DNA of 64,000 nt from Amphritea sp. (GTDB lineage: Bacteria > Pseudomonadota > Gammaproteobacteria > Pseudomonadales > Balneatricaceae): the NCBI RefSeq assembly GCF_016744155.1, contig NZ_JADGEW010000008.1:62001-126000 (forward strand), written 5' to 3'. Of the stretch, positions 28,005 to 36,310 are shown piece by piece (within the stretch, counting starts at the first letter, position 1; each line of letters starts with the position of its first letter). The position numbers were made by a program, and so were the translations under genes. The notes below the pieces were generated by a model that ran no database searches, was not told the origin of the DNA, and saw nothing but the letters and a program-made list of their open reading frames with translations.

Positions 28005-28331
28005 ATTGTGATTCTCCAGACGCTATTACATATTTCCCACACATTGGCACAGGATAACGACAAGGTACAGAGGGTGAATGAATTAATCTGCAGGTTATTG
28101 ATGTGAGGAGGGGCTTTAAAGCAGTGGTTCGATGTCCGAGCGTCATTAAGGTGCGTGACTTGTCCGTTGTCCGGAAGAGCGCTGTTAGGTTGGAGGGAGC
28201 AGATGGCTAGTAATTGCTGTTACTAAGATAGGGTTCAATTGAATAGGTTGTTGGATTAGTCGTGAAGAAGCTGCTTGAAGCTTTTGACGTTGCAGACAGA
28301 GTAATTGACGAAGTCGCGTCTAGGTGGATTA

Positions 28332-28404
28332 CCGTTGCGAAAAGAGCGCACAACGTTGTCTCCGTTCGCAGGCTCACTTCGGCTCAAACCACCTTCGGTG
28401 GTGC
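28332..28404 (-). repeat. tRNA-downstream repeat, distal copy
   Basis: About 73 bases that are roughly 80-85% identical to 28509-28580, 177 bp away, in the same orientation. Shared blocks include CCGTTGCGAAAAG, CAACGTTGTCTCCG, TCGCAGGCTC and CTTCGGCTC. A hairpin differs but is kept in both copies (ACCACCTTCGGTGGT here, AACCACATTAGTGGTT there), as in a structured RNA under selection. Confidence 0.8.
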
Positions 28405-28423
28405 GAACTCATTACCAAACGAT

Positions 28424-28469
28424 AAAAACAAAAACGCCCCGCGAAAAGCTGCGAGGCGTTTTTGTTTTT
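28424..28469 (-). terminator. Long intrinsic terminator downstream of the tRNA-Tyr repeats
   Basis: AAAAACAAAAACGCC-CCGC pairs with GCGA-GGCGTTTTTGTTTTT across GAAAAGCT, with one C-A mismatch. The stem extends through A/T runs, so it can work on both strands; on the minus strand it would end transcripts that read through the terminator next to tRNA-Tyr. Confidence 0.85.
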
Positions 28470-28489
28470 AATTCGATGGTGGTGGGGGG
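28470..28489 (-). repeat. Copy of the tRNA-Tyr 3' end
   Basis: AATTCGATGGTGGTGGGGGG is identical to 28649-28668, which is the tRNA-Tyr acceptor/CCA end plus flank. The two copies are 179 bp apart in the same orientation. Confidence 0.92.
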
Positions 28490-28592
28490 GGGATTATTCC
28501 CCTTCGGGCCGTTGCGAAAAGGCGCCGCAACGTTGTCTCCGCTCGCAGGCTCGCTTCGGCTCGAACCACATTAGTGGTTCTCATCCCCCCCC
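28474..28592 (-). ncRNA. Putative tRNA-like unit in the tRNA-Tyr trailer
   Basis: Read on the minus strand, a run of eight G (28592-28585) can pair with a run of nine C (28492-28484), and the C-run is followed by ACCACCA exactly like a tRNA 3' end. Between them lie a hairpin (AACCAC-TAAT-GTGGTT), the conserved repeat block and a second hairpin (CGTTGCG with CGCAACG). No anticodon arm of normal shape is present. It is placed where E. coli tyrT has about 178-bp repeats and the rtT RNA. The RNA assignment is inference. Confidence 0.45.
28509..28580 (-). repeat. tRNA-downstream repeat, proximal copy
   Basis: Partner of the repeat at 28332-28404, lying inside the tRNA-like unit. Differences between copies are scattered substitutions, with the central CAACGTTGTCTCCG block unchanged. 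Confidence 0.8.
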
Positions 28593-28610
28593 ATCAAATA
28601 TTGGAGGCAC

Positions 28611-28636
28611 AAAAAAGCCCCGTTGGTTAACGAGGC
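28611..28636 (-). terminator. Intrinsic terminator next to tRNA-Tyr
   Basis: On the minus strand GCCTCGTT (28636-28629) and AACGGGGC (28624-28617) pair with one mismatch across AACC, followed by six T. It starts about 20 bp after the tRNA CCA end. Confidence 0.85.
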
Positions 28637-28655
28637 AATTTCGTATCGAATTCGA

Positions 28656-28739
28656 TGGTGGTGGGGGGTGGATTCGAACCACCGAAGCTCGCGCGTCAGA
28701 TTTACAGTCTGATCCCTTTGGCCACTCGGGAACCCCACC
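28656..28739 (-). tRNA. tRNA-Tyr (anticodon GTA)
   Basis: 84 nt including an encoded CCA. The acceptor stem GGTGGGG (28739-28733) pairs with the 3' strand at 28666-28660, the D-arm is 'CCCGAGTGGCCAAAGGG', the anticodon stem-loop 'CAGACTGTAAATCTG' carries GTA, and the T-arm is 'GGTGGTTCGAATCCACC'. A long class II variable arm lies between them. It is very close to E. coli tRNA-Tyr. Confidence 0.97.
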
Positions 28740-28752
28740 ACAAGGAGCGCGT

Positions 28753-28781
28753 ATACTATTGATTTGTGACCCGGCTGTAAA
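28753..28781 (-). promoter_or_regulatory. Sigma-70 promoter of tRNA-Tyr
   Basis: On the minus strand TTTACA (28781-28776), a 17-bp spacer and TAGTAT (28758-28753) are followed by a GC-rich discriminator (ACGCGCTCC), the pattern of growth-rate and stringent-controlled stable RNA promoters. Transcription would begin just before the tRNA 5' end. Confidence 0.75.
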
Positions 28782-28821
28782 GCAGAAAGAGCAAACTTTT
28801 TGCACAGATTGGTAGGGTATT

Positions 28822-28835
28822 TTGATCATTATCAA
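28822..28835. promoter_or_regulatory. FNR/ANR-like box
   Basis: TTGAT-CATT-ATCAA matches the FNR/ANR consensus TTGATnnnnATCAA exactly. It lies between the divergent tRNA-Tyr (about 83 bp away) and nrdA (344 bp away), in very AT-rich DNA. Neither distance is a classic activation position, so function is uncertain. Confidence 0.45.
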
Positions 28836-28981
28836 AATTTATGAATTTTTTGATTTTAATTAAAATTATTCAATTTTTAAGTAATTTTCTGTAACGCTGA
28901 TGGCACGGGCTTTTGACCAAAATTTAGCGTTTGGCTACACCCATAAAAAGTCAAAATCAAGTATTGTAATTAACTCGTTTA

Positions 28982-29028
28982 TATCTATATTTAGTGGCTG
29001 TTGTTTTGGCGCGCACAACATGTAGTGT
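28982..29028 (+). promoter_or_regulatory. Tandem NrdR-like boxes upstream of nrdA
   Basis: Two 16-bp sites, TATCTATATTTAGTGG (28982-28997) and GCACAACATGTAGTGT (29013-29028), match the NrdR consensus ACACWATATATWGTGT at 11 and 13 positions. They are 31 bp apart centre to centre, about three helical turns, the arrangement known for NrdR operators. Expected effect: repression of nrdAB when dATP is plentiful. nrdR itself is not in the window. Confidence 0.7.
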
Positions 29029-29178
29029 GCTTAACCGGTTACTGCTACAAGTCAGTCGTTGGGTCAAATTCAACATCAGGGATTTTTAGGTCTAATGGAT
29101 CAATGAGCCTAGTCCCGCCCTTGAAAGGCCATTTAAGAAGCCTTCATACACCATAATTTTCAGACTTGGGAAAGCGAA

Positions 29179-31446
29179 ATGCAGGACATATTGGTAACGA
29201 AACGGGATGGTCGTCAGGAAACTCTGGACCTGGAGAAAATTCACCGAGTAGTTATCTGGGCCGCACACGGCCTTCAGAATGTCTCAGTCTCTCAAGTGGA
29301 ATTGAAGGCACATATTCAGTTTTACGATGGCATTAAAACCGCAGATATACACGAAACACTGATTAAATCAGCTGCGGATCTAATCTCAGAAGATGCGCCG
29401 GATTATCAGTACCTGTCAGCACGTCTTGCTATCTTTCATCTGCGTAAGCGCGCTTTTGACAGCTTTGAGCCCCCACATCTGATGACCCATGTGGCGCAGA
29501 TGGTCGATGCTGGCCGTTATGATAAGCACCTGATAGAAGATTATAGCGAAGACGAGTTCAATCAGCTTAATGAATACCTTGATCACGGTCGGGATATGAA
29601 CTTCAGCTATGTTGCAGTTAAGCAGCTGGAAGGTAAGTACCTGGTTCAGAACCGTGTCACCCACGAGATTTATGAAAGCCCGCAGATTCTATATATGTTG
29701 GTATCTGCTTGCCTGTTTGCTAACTACCCGAAAGAGAGTCGCCTGGAATACGTTAAACGTTTCTACGATGCCTGCTCTCTGTTTAAATTGTCCTTGCCTA
29801 CGCCAATTATGGCGGGTGTGCGAACGCCGACACGTCAGTTCAGCTCCTGTGTACTGATTGAGTCTGGCGATTCACTTGATTCGATTAATGCAACCGCGAG
29901 TGCGATTGTTAAATATGTCAGTCAGCGTGCAGGTATTGGTATCAATGCAGGTCGTATTCGTGCGTTGGGTAGCCCTATTCGCGGTGGTGAAGCTTTCCAC
30001 ACTGGTTGTATACCGTTTTATAAGTACTTTCAGACCGCTGTGAAATCTTGTTCGCAGGGTGGCGTCCGTGGTGGTGCTGCAACTTTGTTCTATCCGTTAT
30101 GGCATCTTGAAGTTGAATCGTTATTAGTTCTTAAGAACAACCGTGGTGTTGAAGAGAACCGAGTTCGTCATCTGGATTATGGTGTTCAACTGAATAAGCT
30201 GATGTACACCCGTCTAATCAAAGGCGGCGATATTACGCTGTTTAGTCCCCATGAAGTTCCAGGGCTATATGATGCTTTCTTTGCCGACCAGGATGAGTTT
30301 GAGCGTCTGTATGTGAAGTACGAGCAGGATGAAAGTATCCGTAAGAAGACCATCAAAGCGGTTGAGCTATTTGGTATTCTGGCTTCGGAGCGTGCATCGA
30401 CTGGACGGATCTATATTCAGAATGTTGATCACTGTAATACTCACAGTCCGTTCGATCCTAAGGTTGCACCGATTAAACAATCAAATCTCTGTCTCGAGAT
30501 CGCACTGCCAACGAAACCGATGAATGATATCAACGACGAGAAGGGCGAAATTGCACTTTGTACTCTGTCGGCATTTAATCTGGGAGCATTGGAAAGTCTC
30601 GATGAGCTGGAGAATCTGTCTGATCTGATCGTACGAGCATTAGACAGCTTGCTGGATTATCAGGACTATCCGATTGAAGCTGCCCGCACAGCCTCTATGA
30701 ACCGTCGTACTCTTGGGGTAGGTGTAACAAACTTTGCCTATTATCTAGCGAAGAATGGCGTACGTTACTCTGATGGTTCTGCTAACGGTCTGGTCCACAA
30801 GACTTTTGAAGCGGTTCAGTATTACCTGCTGAAAGCGTCTAATCAGCTTGCTAAAGAGCAGGGCCCCTGTAAGTTGTTTAACGAAACGAATTATGCGAAA
30901 GGCATTCTGCCGACTGATACCTATAAGCGTGAAGTAGATGAGTTCTGTGATGAACCGCTGCACTACTTCTGGGAAACTTTACGTGAAGACATCCGTGAGT
31001 TTGGTTTGCGTAACAGTACCCTGACAGCGCTGATGCCATGCGAGACATCTTCTCAAATTACCAACTCGACTAATGGTATTGAGCCGCCACGCGGTTATGT
31101 TAGCGTCAAGGCCAGTAAAGACGGTGTGATGAAACAGGTGGTTCCTGATTATGCTGAACTGAAAGATGACTATGAATTGTTGTGGGATATTCCTACCAAT
31201 GAAGGTTATCTGCAGCTGGTGGGTATCATGCAGAAGTTTGTCGACCAGGCGATCTCTTCTAATACCAATTATGATCCGGCTAAATTTCCAGGTGATAAGG
31301 TGCCGATGAAGCAGCTGCTAAAAGATCTGCTTACCGCTTATAAATACGGTGTTAAAACGCTCTACTACCATAACACCCGTGATGGCGCGACCGATCAACA
31401 TGATGATATGACAGGTAGTTGTGAAAGTGGTGCCTGCAAGCTTTGA
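29179..31446 (+). CDS. nrdA: Class Ia ribonucleoside-diphosphate reductase, alpha subunit
   Basis: 755 residues. An N-terminal ATP-cone ('VTKRDGRQETLDLEKIHRVVIWAA', residues 5-90) gives dATP control. Active-site cysteines are seen in 'SSCVLIESGD' (near 225) and the radical-carrying 'NLCLEIALPT' (near 437), with the Glu two residues later. 'ALMPCETSSQITNSTNG' is the standard C-terminal barrel segment, and the swinging tail ends 'ESGACKL' with the redox Cys pair. It reduces NDPs to dNDPs with NrdB. The ATG follows 'GGGAAAGCGAA'. First gene of nrdA-nrdB-yfaE. Confidence 0.97.
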   Translation: MQDILVTKRDGRQETLDLEKIHRVVIWAAHGLQNVSVSQVELKAHIQFYDGIKTADIHETLIKSAADLISEDAPDYQYLSARLAIFHLRKRAFDSFEPPHLMTHVAQMVDAGRYDKHLIEDYSEDEFNQLNEYLDHGRDMNFSYVAVKQLEGKYLVQNRVTHEIYESPQILYMLVSACLFANYPKESRLEYVKRFYDACSLFKLSLPTPIMAGVRTPTRQFSSCVLIESGDSLDSINATASAIVKYVSQRAGIGINAGRIRALGSPIRGGEAFHTGCIPFYKYFQTAVKSCSQGGVRGGAATLFYPLWHLEVESLLVLKNNRGVEENRVRHLDYGVQLNKLMYTRLIKGGDITLFSPHEVPGLYDAFFADQDEFERLYVKYEQDESIRKKTIKAVELFGILASERASTGRIYIQNVDHCNTHSPFDPKVAPIKQSNLCLEIALPTKPMNDINDEKGEIALCTLSAFNLGALESLDELENLSDLIVRALDSLLDYQDYPIEAARTASMNRRTLGVGVTNFAYYLAKNGVRYSDGSANGLVHKTFEAVQYYLLKASNQLAKEQGPCKLFNETNYAKGILPTDTYKREVDEFCDEPLHYFWETLREDIREFGLRNSTLTALMPCETSSQITNSTNGIEPPRGYVSVKASKDGVMKQVVPDYAELKDDYELLWDIPTNEGYLQLVGIMQKFVDQAISSNTNYDPAKFPGDKVPMKQLLKDLLTAYKYGVKTLYYHNTRDGATDQHDDMTGSCESGACKL

Positions 31447-31548
31447 TGCTGGCAGCACGAACTGTGTGAAGAATTCCAGGCCGGTGTGTCACAACCGCCG
31501 GTCGTTAGTTTTGTCACCCTGTAATCAGGGCAAGAGTATCGAGACGAA

Positions 31549-32679
31549 ATGCTATATTCAACGTTTGATCCAACTTTCAATGATGCCACTAAAGAACCGA
31601 TGTTTTTCGGTCATAGCGTCAACATCGCCCGTTACGATAAACAGAAGTACCCGATTATTGAAAGGCTGATTGAAAAGCAGCTTTCTTTCTTCTGGCGTCC
31701 TGAAGAGGTTGATCTGTCGACCGATCGTAAAGATTTCATGGTGATGCCAGAACATGAGAAACATATATTTCTCAGTAACCTGAAATATCAGACCCTGCTT
31801 GACTCTGTGCAGGGGCGTTCGCCTAATATCGCTTTTTTGCCGATAGTTTCTTTGCCTGAACTGGAAACCTGGCTGGAAACCTGGTCCTTTAGTGAGACTA
31901 TCCATAGTCGTTCATATACTCACATTATCCGTAATATCATGACGGAACCGGCTGATGTATTCGATGAGATTGTGACTAACGAAGAGATCGTTAAACGAGC
32001 CAAGAGTGTTACCAAACTGTACGATGAATTCATTGAGATAATGACTATTTACATGATTCAGGGGGCTGGTCAGCATACTATCGATGGTAAGACCTACGAT
32101 GTCAGCATGCGAACCCTGAAAACCAAGCTCTATCTGACCTTAGTCTCTGTAAACGTACTGGAAGCGATCCGTTTCTACGTTAGTTTTGCCTGTTCTTTTG
32201 CCTTCGCAGAGCGCGCGATTATGGAAGGTAACGCTAAGATCATTAAATTGATTGCCCGGGATGAAGCACTGCACCTGACTGGTACGCAGTTTATGTTGAA
32301 TGTATTGGCCTCCGGTGCCGACGATCCTGACTTTAAAGAGATTGCCAAAGAGTGTGAACCACAGGTTTATGAGATCTTTAGAGAAGCGGCTGAGGAGGAA
32401 AAAGAGTGGGCTGAATATCTCTTCAAAGATGGTTCTATGATCGGTCTTAATGCTCGTATTTTGGCTGACTATGTTGAATATATTACTAATGTGCGGATGA
32501 AAGCGCTGAACTTGAAAGAGATTTTTCCGGCTAAGCAAAATCCGCTACCATGGATGAATGCGTGGCTGGTCAGCGATAACGTGCAGGTTGCACCGCAGGA
32601 AGCTGAGATCAGCTCGTATCTGGTAGGAGCGATTGATAATGAAGTGGCAGATGACGACTTCGACGATTTCGACCTCTGA
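31549..32679 (+). CDS. nrdB: Class Ia ribonucleoside-diphosphate reductase, beta subunit
   Basis: 376 residues, E. coli NrdB type. Visible are the di-iron and radical regions '[15 protein letters not shown]', '[24 protein letters not shown]', '[21 protein letters not shown]' (iron-ligand Glu and His plus the radical Tyr), '[31 protein letters not shown]' (Glu/Glu/His ligands), and an acidic C-terminal tail ('DDDFDDFDL') that docks on NrdA. It holds the tyrosyl radical needed by NrdA. 102 bp separate it from nrdA; an imperfect hairpin lies there. yfaE follows 25 bp later. Confidence 0.97.
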   Translation: MLYSTFDPTFNDATKEPMFFGHSVNIARYDKQKYPIIERLIEKQLSFFWRPEEVDLSTDRKDFMVMPEHEKHIFLSNLKYQTLLDSVQGRSPNIAFLPIVSLPELETWLETWSFSETIHSRSYTHIIRNIMTEPADVFDEIVTNEEIVKRAKSVTKLYDEFIEIMTIYMIQGAGQHTIDGKTYDVSMRTLKTKLYLTLVSVNVLEAIRFYVSFACSFAFAERAIMEGNAKIIKLIARDEALHLTGTQFMLNVLASGADDPDFKEIAKECEPQVYEIFREAAEEEKEWAEYLFKDGSMIGLNARILADYVEYITNVRMKALNLKEIFPAKQNPLPWMNAWLVSDNVQVAPQEAEISSYLVGAIDNEVADDDFDDFDL

Positions 32680-32704
32680 GGCTGAAGGACCTAAGGAACA
32701 GGTG

Positions 32705-32971
32705 ATGTCTGGAATTCCAAGAATAAAAGTTAATCATTACAGTACTTTTTTCTATCAGTATGAGTTTTCTCTACTGGATGCGCTTGAGGCACAAGAGATT
32801 CCCGCACCTTATAACTGCCGTGGTGGTTACTGTGGTTGCTGCCGGGTTCGCCTGATTGAGGGCGAAGTTGAAGAGGTTCAGGATGCGCTATATGACACCG
32901 TGGGTGATGAAATTCTGGCTTGTTGTATGAAACCAGTTTCCCATGTCGAGATAGAAATACCAGAAGATTAA
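32705..32971 (+). CDS. yfaE: Class I RNR maintenance ferredoxin YfaE
   Basis: 88 residues from ATG 32705, which has AAGGA seven bases before it. Plant-type 2Fe-2S ferredoxin: 'NCRGGYCGCCRVRLIEGEVE' gives the first three Cys ligands and 'ILACCMKP' the last. In E. coli YfaE supplies electrons to rebuild the NrdB di-iron/tyrosyl cofactor. Its place directly after nrdB is the conserved arrangement. Confidence 0.95.
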   Translation: MSGIPRIKVNHYSTFFYQYEFSLLDALEAQEIPAPYNCRGGYCGCCRVRLIEGEVEEVQDALYDTVGDEILACCMKPVSHVEIEIPED

Positions 32972-33436
32972 ACTCATTTGGAACCTTTAGGTTACATGAT
33001 TGATAATGAGCGGTTACCTACGTGGGTAATCGCGCTATCCTGCGAAAGTTCTTCACAGCCTTCTAAGCTTTTCCTTAAGTCTATAGATTGTGCGATGCAC
33101 AGGACTTAGATCGTTTCTGTGGTGGCCGCTAAGTGATTGAAAGATAATAGACTATATTTTATACAGCTGCTTTTCTAAACAGATCGCTGAAGTCCTTATA
33201 TACCGTGCCTCAGGGCAGGTTGTAAAATAGTAATGCACTGACTTATCCACAGAAAATGTGCATTTTATAATGCTTGATACGTGGCTGTTTTTCTGGGTTT
33301 TTTATTCGCAGAGCAGCGTTAATAGTTTTATCAATTCGATCGATTCTGTGAACTGATCTCTAAACTCCGGTAGAATCACCGGTATAAGACTGAAATTGAT
33401 TTTCCAGGCAGATGTTGCTCTGAGAGAGATGGGAAT
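32972..33436. other. 465-bp intergenic region with a DnaA-box-containing 20-mer
   Basis: No gene seen. It has an imperfect hairpin at about 33011-33030 (GCGGTTACC/GGGTAATCGC), a short GTGC-GAT-GCAC palindrome at 33090-33100, and at 33243-33262 a 20-mer beginning with the perfect DnaA box TTATCCACA that recurs at 36099-36118. The promoter of the DUF2986 operon must lie near its right end. Confidence 0.5.
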
Positions 33437-33574
33437 ATGAACAAAAAGAAGAAAATTAACTCGATACTGAGAAAGCGAGCGAAGCGAGTGTCAGATCGCT
33501 TAAAGATTTCAAATAAACCTCGTTATGTTTCAAAAGCTGAAAGGGAACGTTTGGCTGAACAGGCCGAGGCATGA
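33437..33574 (+). CDS. DUF2986 family small basic protein
   Basis: 45 residues, short and easily missed. The sequence '[18 protein letters not shown]', '[19 protein letters not shown]' has the DUF2986 pattern (very basic N-terminus, then NKPxYxSKAxR). GGGA stands just before the ATG. Its TGA overlaps the next gene's ATG (ATGA), so it is translationally coupled to the VF530 gene. Function unknown; the charge suggests nucleic-acid binding. Confidence 0.82.
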   Translation: MNKKKKINSILRKRAKRVSDRLKISNKPRYVSKAERERLAEQAEA

Positions 33575-33849
33575 GCGAAGCACAAGGAACGGGCTCTCAA
33601 CAGCAGAGCGCTCAGAAAAATAACCCATTACATGGGGTTACTCTGAAGCAGGTGGTAACCGAGCTTGAGGCTGAATATGGTTGGCAAGAGCTGGCTTCAC
33701 GCATCGACATTCGTTGTTTCAAAAGTGATCCCAGTATTAAATCGAGTCTGAAGTTTTTACGTCAGACACCCTGGGCCCGTGAAAAGGTTGAGGGGTTGTG
33801 GATACGCCTACAGGAAAGTAAAAAAATCTGGGGATCTCCTGTAGAGTGA
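33571..33849 (+). CDS. VF530 family DNA-binding protein
   Basis: 92 residues. After a Gln/Ser-rich start the VF530 core is clear: '[61 protein letters not shown]'. The family structure (VF0530) has a putative DNA-binding helical fold; no role is established. Coupled to DUF2986 by an ATGA overlap. Confidence 0.92.
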   Translation: MSEAQGTGSQQQSAQKNNPLHGVTLKQVVTELEAEYGWQELASRIDIRCFKSDPSIKSSLKFLRQTPWAREKVEGLWIRLQESKKIWGSPVE

Positions 33850-33883
33850 GAGTCTGATTATCTCATTCATCTACTGTGTTTAT

Positions 33884-34930
33884 CTAATCCGGCTTGGTTA
33901 CAGGGTAGTCTTGGCCTTGCCAGGAGTTAAATCCCCCGTCGAGCGCTACTGCTCTATCAAACCCTAGTTCTTTAAGAGTTGCTGCAGCAAGAGTGGATAT
34001 TTTTCCATACTCACAGTAAGTCACGATCCTTAGCATTGGATTTGGCAAGAGCTCATTAACTTTAAGTTCCAGCTGTCCCCGTGGAATGTTAATTGCACCG
34101 GGAATATGCCCCTCTAGAAAAGCTTGCACCTCCCTGACATCGAGCAAAATAAAGTCCGCTGATTTTGAATTTACTCTCTTTGCTACTTCAGTTAATGACA
34201 TAAAAGGTACTTTTTCAGCTGCTTCGGCAATCATCTTCGCAACCGTTTTTCCGCCGGAAAGGTTTGTTCGCAAAGCTTCGGTCAGGTGGTCTGGCATACT
34301 GAGGTTGAGGCTATTCATCTGCTTAATAAAGCCCGTTTGTTCGGTTATCTGAAGTCGCCGGTTATAGGCAAGTTCGTTAGCGATAGTAGAGTGCTTTTTG
34401 TCGCTGTAGATATGGGCGGGATAGACACGGGTATCGGGGGGTAAAAGTAATAACTTATTAAACAGGCTGTGATATAGCTTGCTGGGATCTCCTCCGGGTA
34501 GGTCACTGCGTCCTGTTCCACCTAGCAGGAGGGTATCGCCGGTTAGTACGCTGTCATTCACTACAATACAGATAGAGTCTTCCGTATGGCCAGGGGTATG
34601 CATAATCTCCAGTTTGAGGTTGCCTAATCGTATCATTTCACCGTCATTAACATGAAACGAGACAAAGGGGGCTGGGCTGCTCCGGTGCATGATGACCGGC
34701 ACTTTTAGTTGTGATGAGAGAGTCTGGCTGGCGCTGAAGTGATCGGCATGTGTGTGAGTATCTATCAGGTAATGAAGACGTAACCCTTCTTTATTCAGTA
34801 AAGCCAGGTAGTTGTCCTGCATGGATAGTTCAGGGTCAACAATGATTGCGCTGCGTAGTTCACTGCAACCGATCAGGTACGACTGACAGCCGCGTTCAGT
34901 TGCAATTTGATGAAAGACTACCGCCATCAT
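33884..34930 (-). CDS. MBL-fold hydrolase fused to rhodanese domain
   Basis: 348 residues. The N-terminal metallo-beta-lactamase domain has the metal motif 'THTHADHFSA' near 58-67, further ligands in 'HTPGHTEDS' and 'LTGDTLLLGGTGRSD', and 'YPAHIYSDKK', the pattern of ETHE1-like persulfide dioxygenases. The C-terminal rhodanese domain (about 245-345) has 'LLDVREVQAFLEGHIPGAINIPRG' and an active-site Cys in 'YCEYGKIS'. Such fusions oxidise or transfer persulfide sulfur; sulfide detoxification is inferred. Either of two adjacent ATGs (34930 or 34927) could be the start; GGAG suits the second slightly better. Confidence 0.88.
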   Translation of the reverse strand: MMAVVFHQIATERGCQSYLIGCSELRSAIIVDPELSMQDNYLALLNKEGLRLHYLIDTHTHADHFSASQTLSSQLKVPVIMHRSSPAPFVSFHVNDGEMIRLGNLKLEIMHTPGHTEDSICIVVNDSVLTGDTLLLGGTGRSDLPGGDPSKLYHSLFNKLLLLPPDTRVYPAHIYSDKKHSTIANELAYNRRLQITEQTGFIKQMNSLNLSMPDHLTEALRTNLSGGKTVAKMIAEAAEKVPFMSLTEVAKRVNSKSADFILLDVREVQAFLEGHIPGAINIPRGQLELKVNELLPNPMLRIVTYCEYGKISTLAAATLKELGFDRAVALDGGFNSWQGQDYPVTKPD

Positions 34931-35090
34931 CTATCTCCAATAGAGTTTAAGACTCAGTATAGCAGCAGGCAATGTAGGAGATGTAAGGCTGACCCTGGAA
35001 TACAGTCAGGTCTTGGGTTTTACCTTTGTATGCCTTTAATGAGTCCCTGTCTGCTGATAGCTTATTTATCCTTTTTACAAAGATGAAAGG

Positions 35091-35420
35091 CTACTCTAGA
35101 GATAGTATTTTAATAATCCTTCCCATGCGCTTTTTCATCGAAGGAGAGAGCCGGTCATAGTTATGAACTAACTGTTCTTGTTGGATGGTCAAAGGACGAT
35201 TTCGATTTTTTGTACCGCACAGATACCATTCCACTGAGACGCCATAGGCTTCGCATAGACGAATGACATCATCCAGATTGCTGGGCTCAGCTCCGGTGGG
35301 AGATTCCCATTTTTTAATAGTTGAAAGCGACTTATACAGCAAAGATGCAATATCCTGTTGCGTCAGACCCTGGGTTAGCCTGGCTCGCTTCAGTCGTTCA
35401 GCTCTTTCTAAGCGGTTCAT
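35091..35420 (-). CDS. XRE family transcriptional regulator
   Basis: 109 residues. Residues 9-65 are a Cro/CI-type helix-turn-helix: 'RLKRARLTQGLTQQDIASLLYKSLSTIKKWESPTGAEPSNLDDVIRLCEAYGVSVEWYLCG'. The C-terminal 40 residues are helical, with no peptidase or toxin-antitoxin domain. Repeated sites upstream (35455-35500) may be its operator. No target gene is adjacent on the left; the MBL-rhodanese gene is 160 bp downstream on the same strand. Confidence 0.88.
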   Translation of the reverse strand: MNRLERAERLKRARLTQGLTQQDIASLLYKSLSTIKKWESPTGAEPSNLDDVIRLCEAYGVSVEWYLCGTKNRNRPLTIQQEQLVHNYDRLSPSMKKRMGRIIKILSLE

Positions 35421-35454
35421 TATGATTGATGATCTTATAAACTGATTTGAGAGT

Positions 35455-35500
35455 CACTTAAAGTGTAACGCGCTTATTTCATACAAGCGTTTAAGTGTAA
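35455..35500. promoter_or_regulatory. Candidate operator of the XRE regulator
   Basis: Two near-identical direct repeats, TTAAAGTGTAA (35458-35468) and TTTAAGTGTAA (35490-35500), lie 32 bp apart. They are nested with inverted repeats CACTTAAA/TTTAAGTG (35455-35462, 35490-35497) and CGCTT/AAGCG (35471-35475, 35485-35489). The position 35 bp before the regulator's ATG suggests autoregulation. Confidence 0.5.
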
Positions 35501-35633
35501 GCTGCTGCTACCTCTCTTTACATGTATCCCTTAGCGCTATAGATTCCTTTCTCCGCTTGGTTGTCTCTGTTGAACTTATACGCTGAACAGAAGCAAGTGG
35601 ATTTCCGGTGACAGTTAAGTTGTCGTTGTCGGA

Positions 35634-35662
35634 ATGCTGCCGGGACCCCCGGCAGCATCTTT
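35634..35662 (+). terminator. Isolated 11-bp perfect hairpin
   Basis: ATGCTGCCGGG-ACC-CCCGGCAGCAT followed by CTTT. This is the strongest hairpin in the gene-poor region and ends no visible gene. It could terminate a small RNA started from the XRE operator region on the plus strand. Confidence 0.5.
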
Positions 35663-36310
35663 AGTTAGTCAGTTCATATCGATTACAGTTCAATGGAAGA
35701 TATGAACAAGGTCCTTGCTCTTTTTAGTATCCCCATCTGATTTCTCAGACAATTTGAAAAGGCCCCAGATATTTCGCTGCGCTGTCTTTCACACATATAA
35801 ACGTTCTATTGCCCGCAGAGCACAGATCAGACTTATTAATACCTTGATTAGTAATTGCTTATTTCTGATGTCTTATAGATCAGTTGGTTACGCGAGCCAA
35901 TTGATTTAGTGCACAGCCTAAATACTTTAAAATTTATCTTGCATAAATAATAAAACGAAAGTTTGATATAAAGCTATTGAATTATTTAACTTATTGAAAA
36001 ATAAAGGAAAAATATTCATTGTCGTTTATGTGTACGATTTGTTTCAGTGCCAATAACCACGGGCGTTTTAGCCACTTGCCCCAATATTACTAACAGAATT
36101 ATCCACAGAAAATGTGCACAACCACAGCAGTTGATAACTACACTTGAAAACGCAGATAGTTATTCATATATGCTTTAAATTACTAAGGTTTGATGGGCTT
36201 TGGTAAGTCTGCTTATTTACACTGATATCGATCAATCTATGTTGACTAAAAGGTATGAAAGTCCTCCCTGTATAGAAATTTAAATTTTAGAAAAAAGGAG
36301 GGGGGTGAAG

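Noticed and set aside
28262..28815. Several plus-strand frames across the tRNA-Tyr repeats
   Set aside because: They run through tRNA and terminator sequence and are explained by the repeats.
35715..35909. 64-codon plus-strand frame in the gene-poor region
   Set aside because: No ribosome-binding site and random-looking composition.
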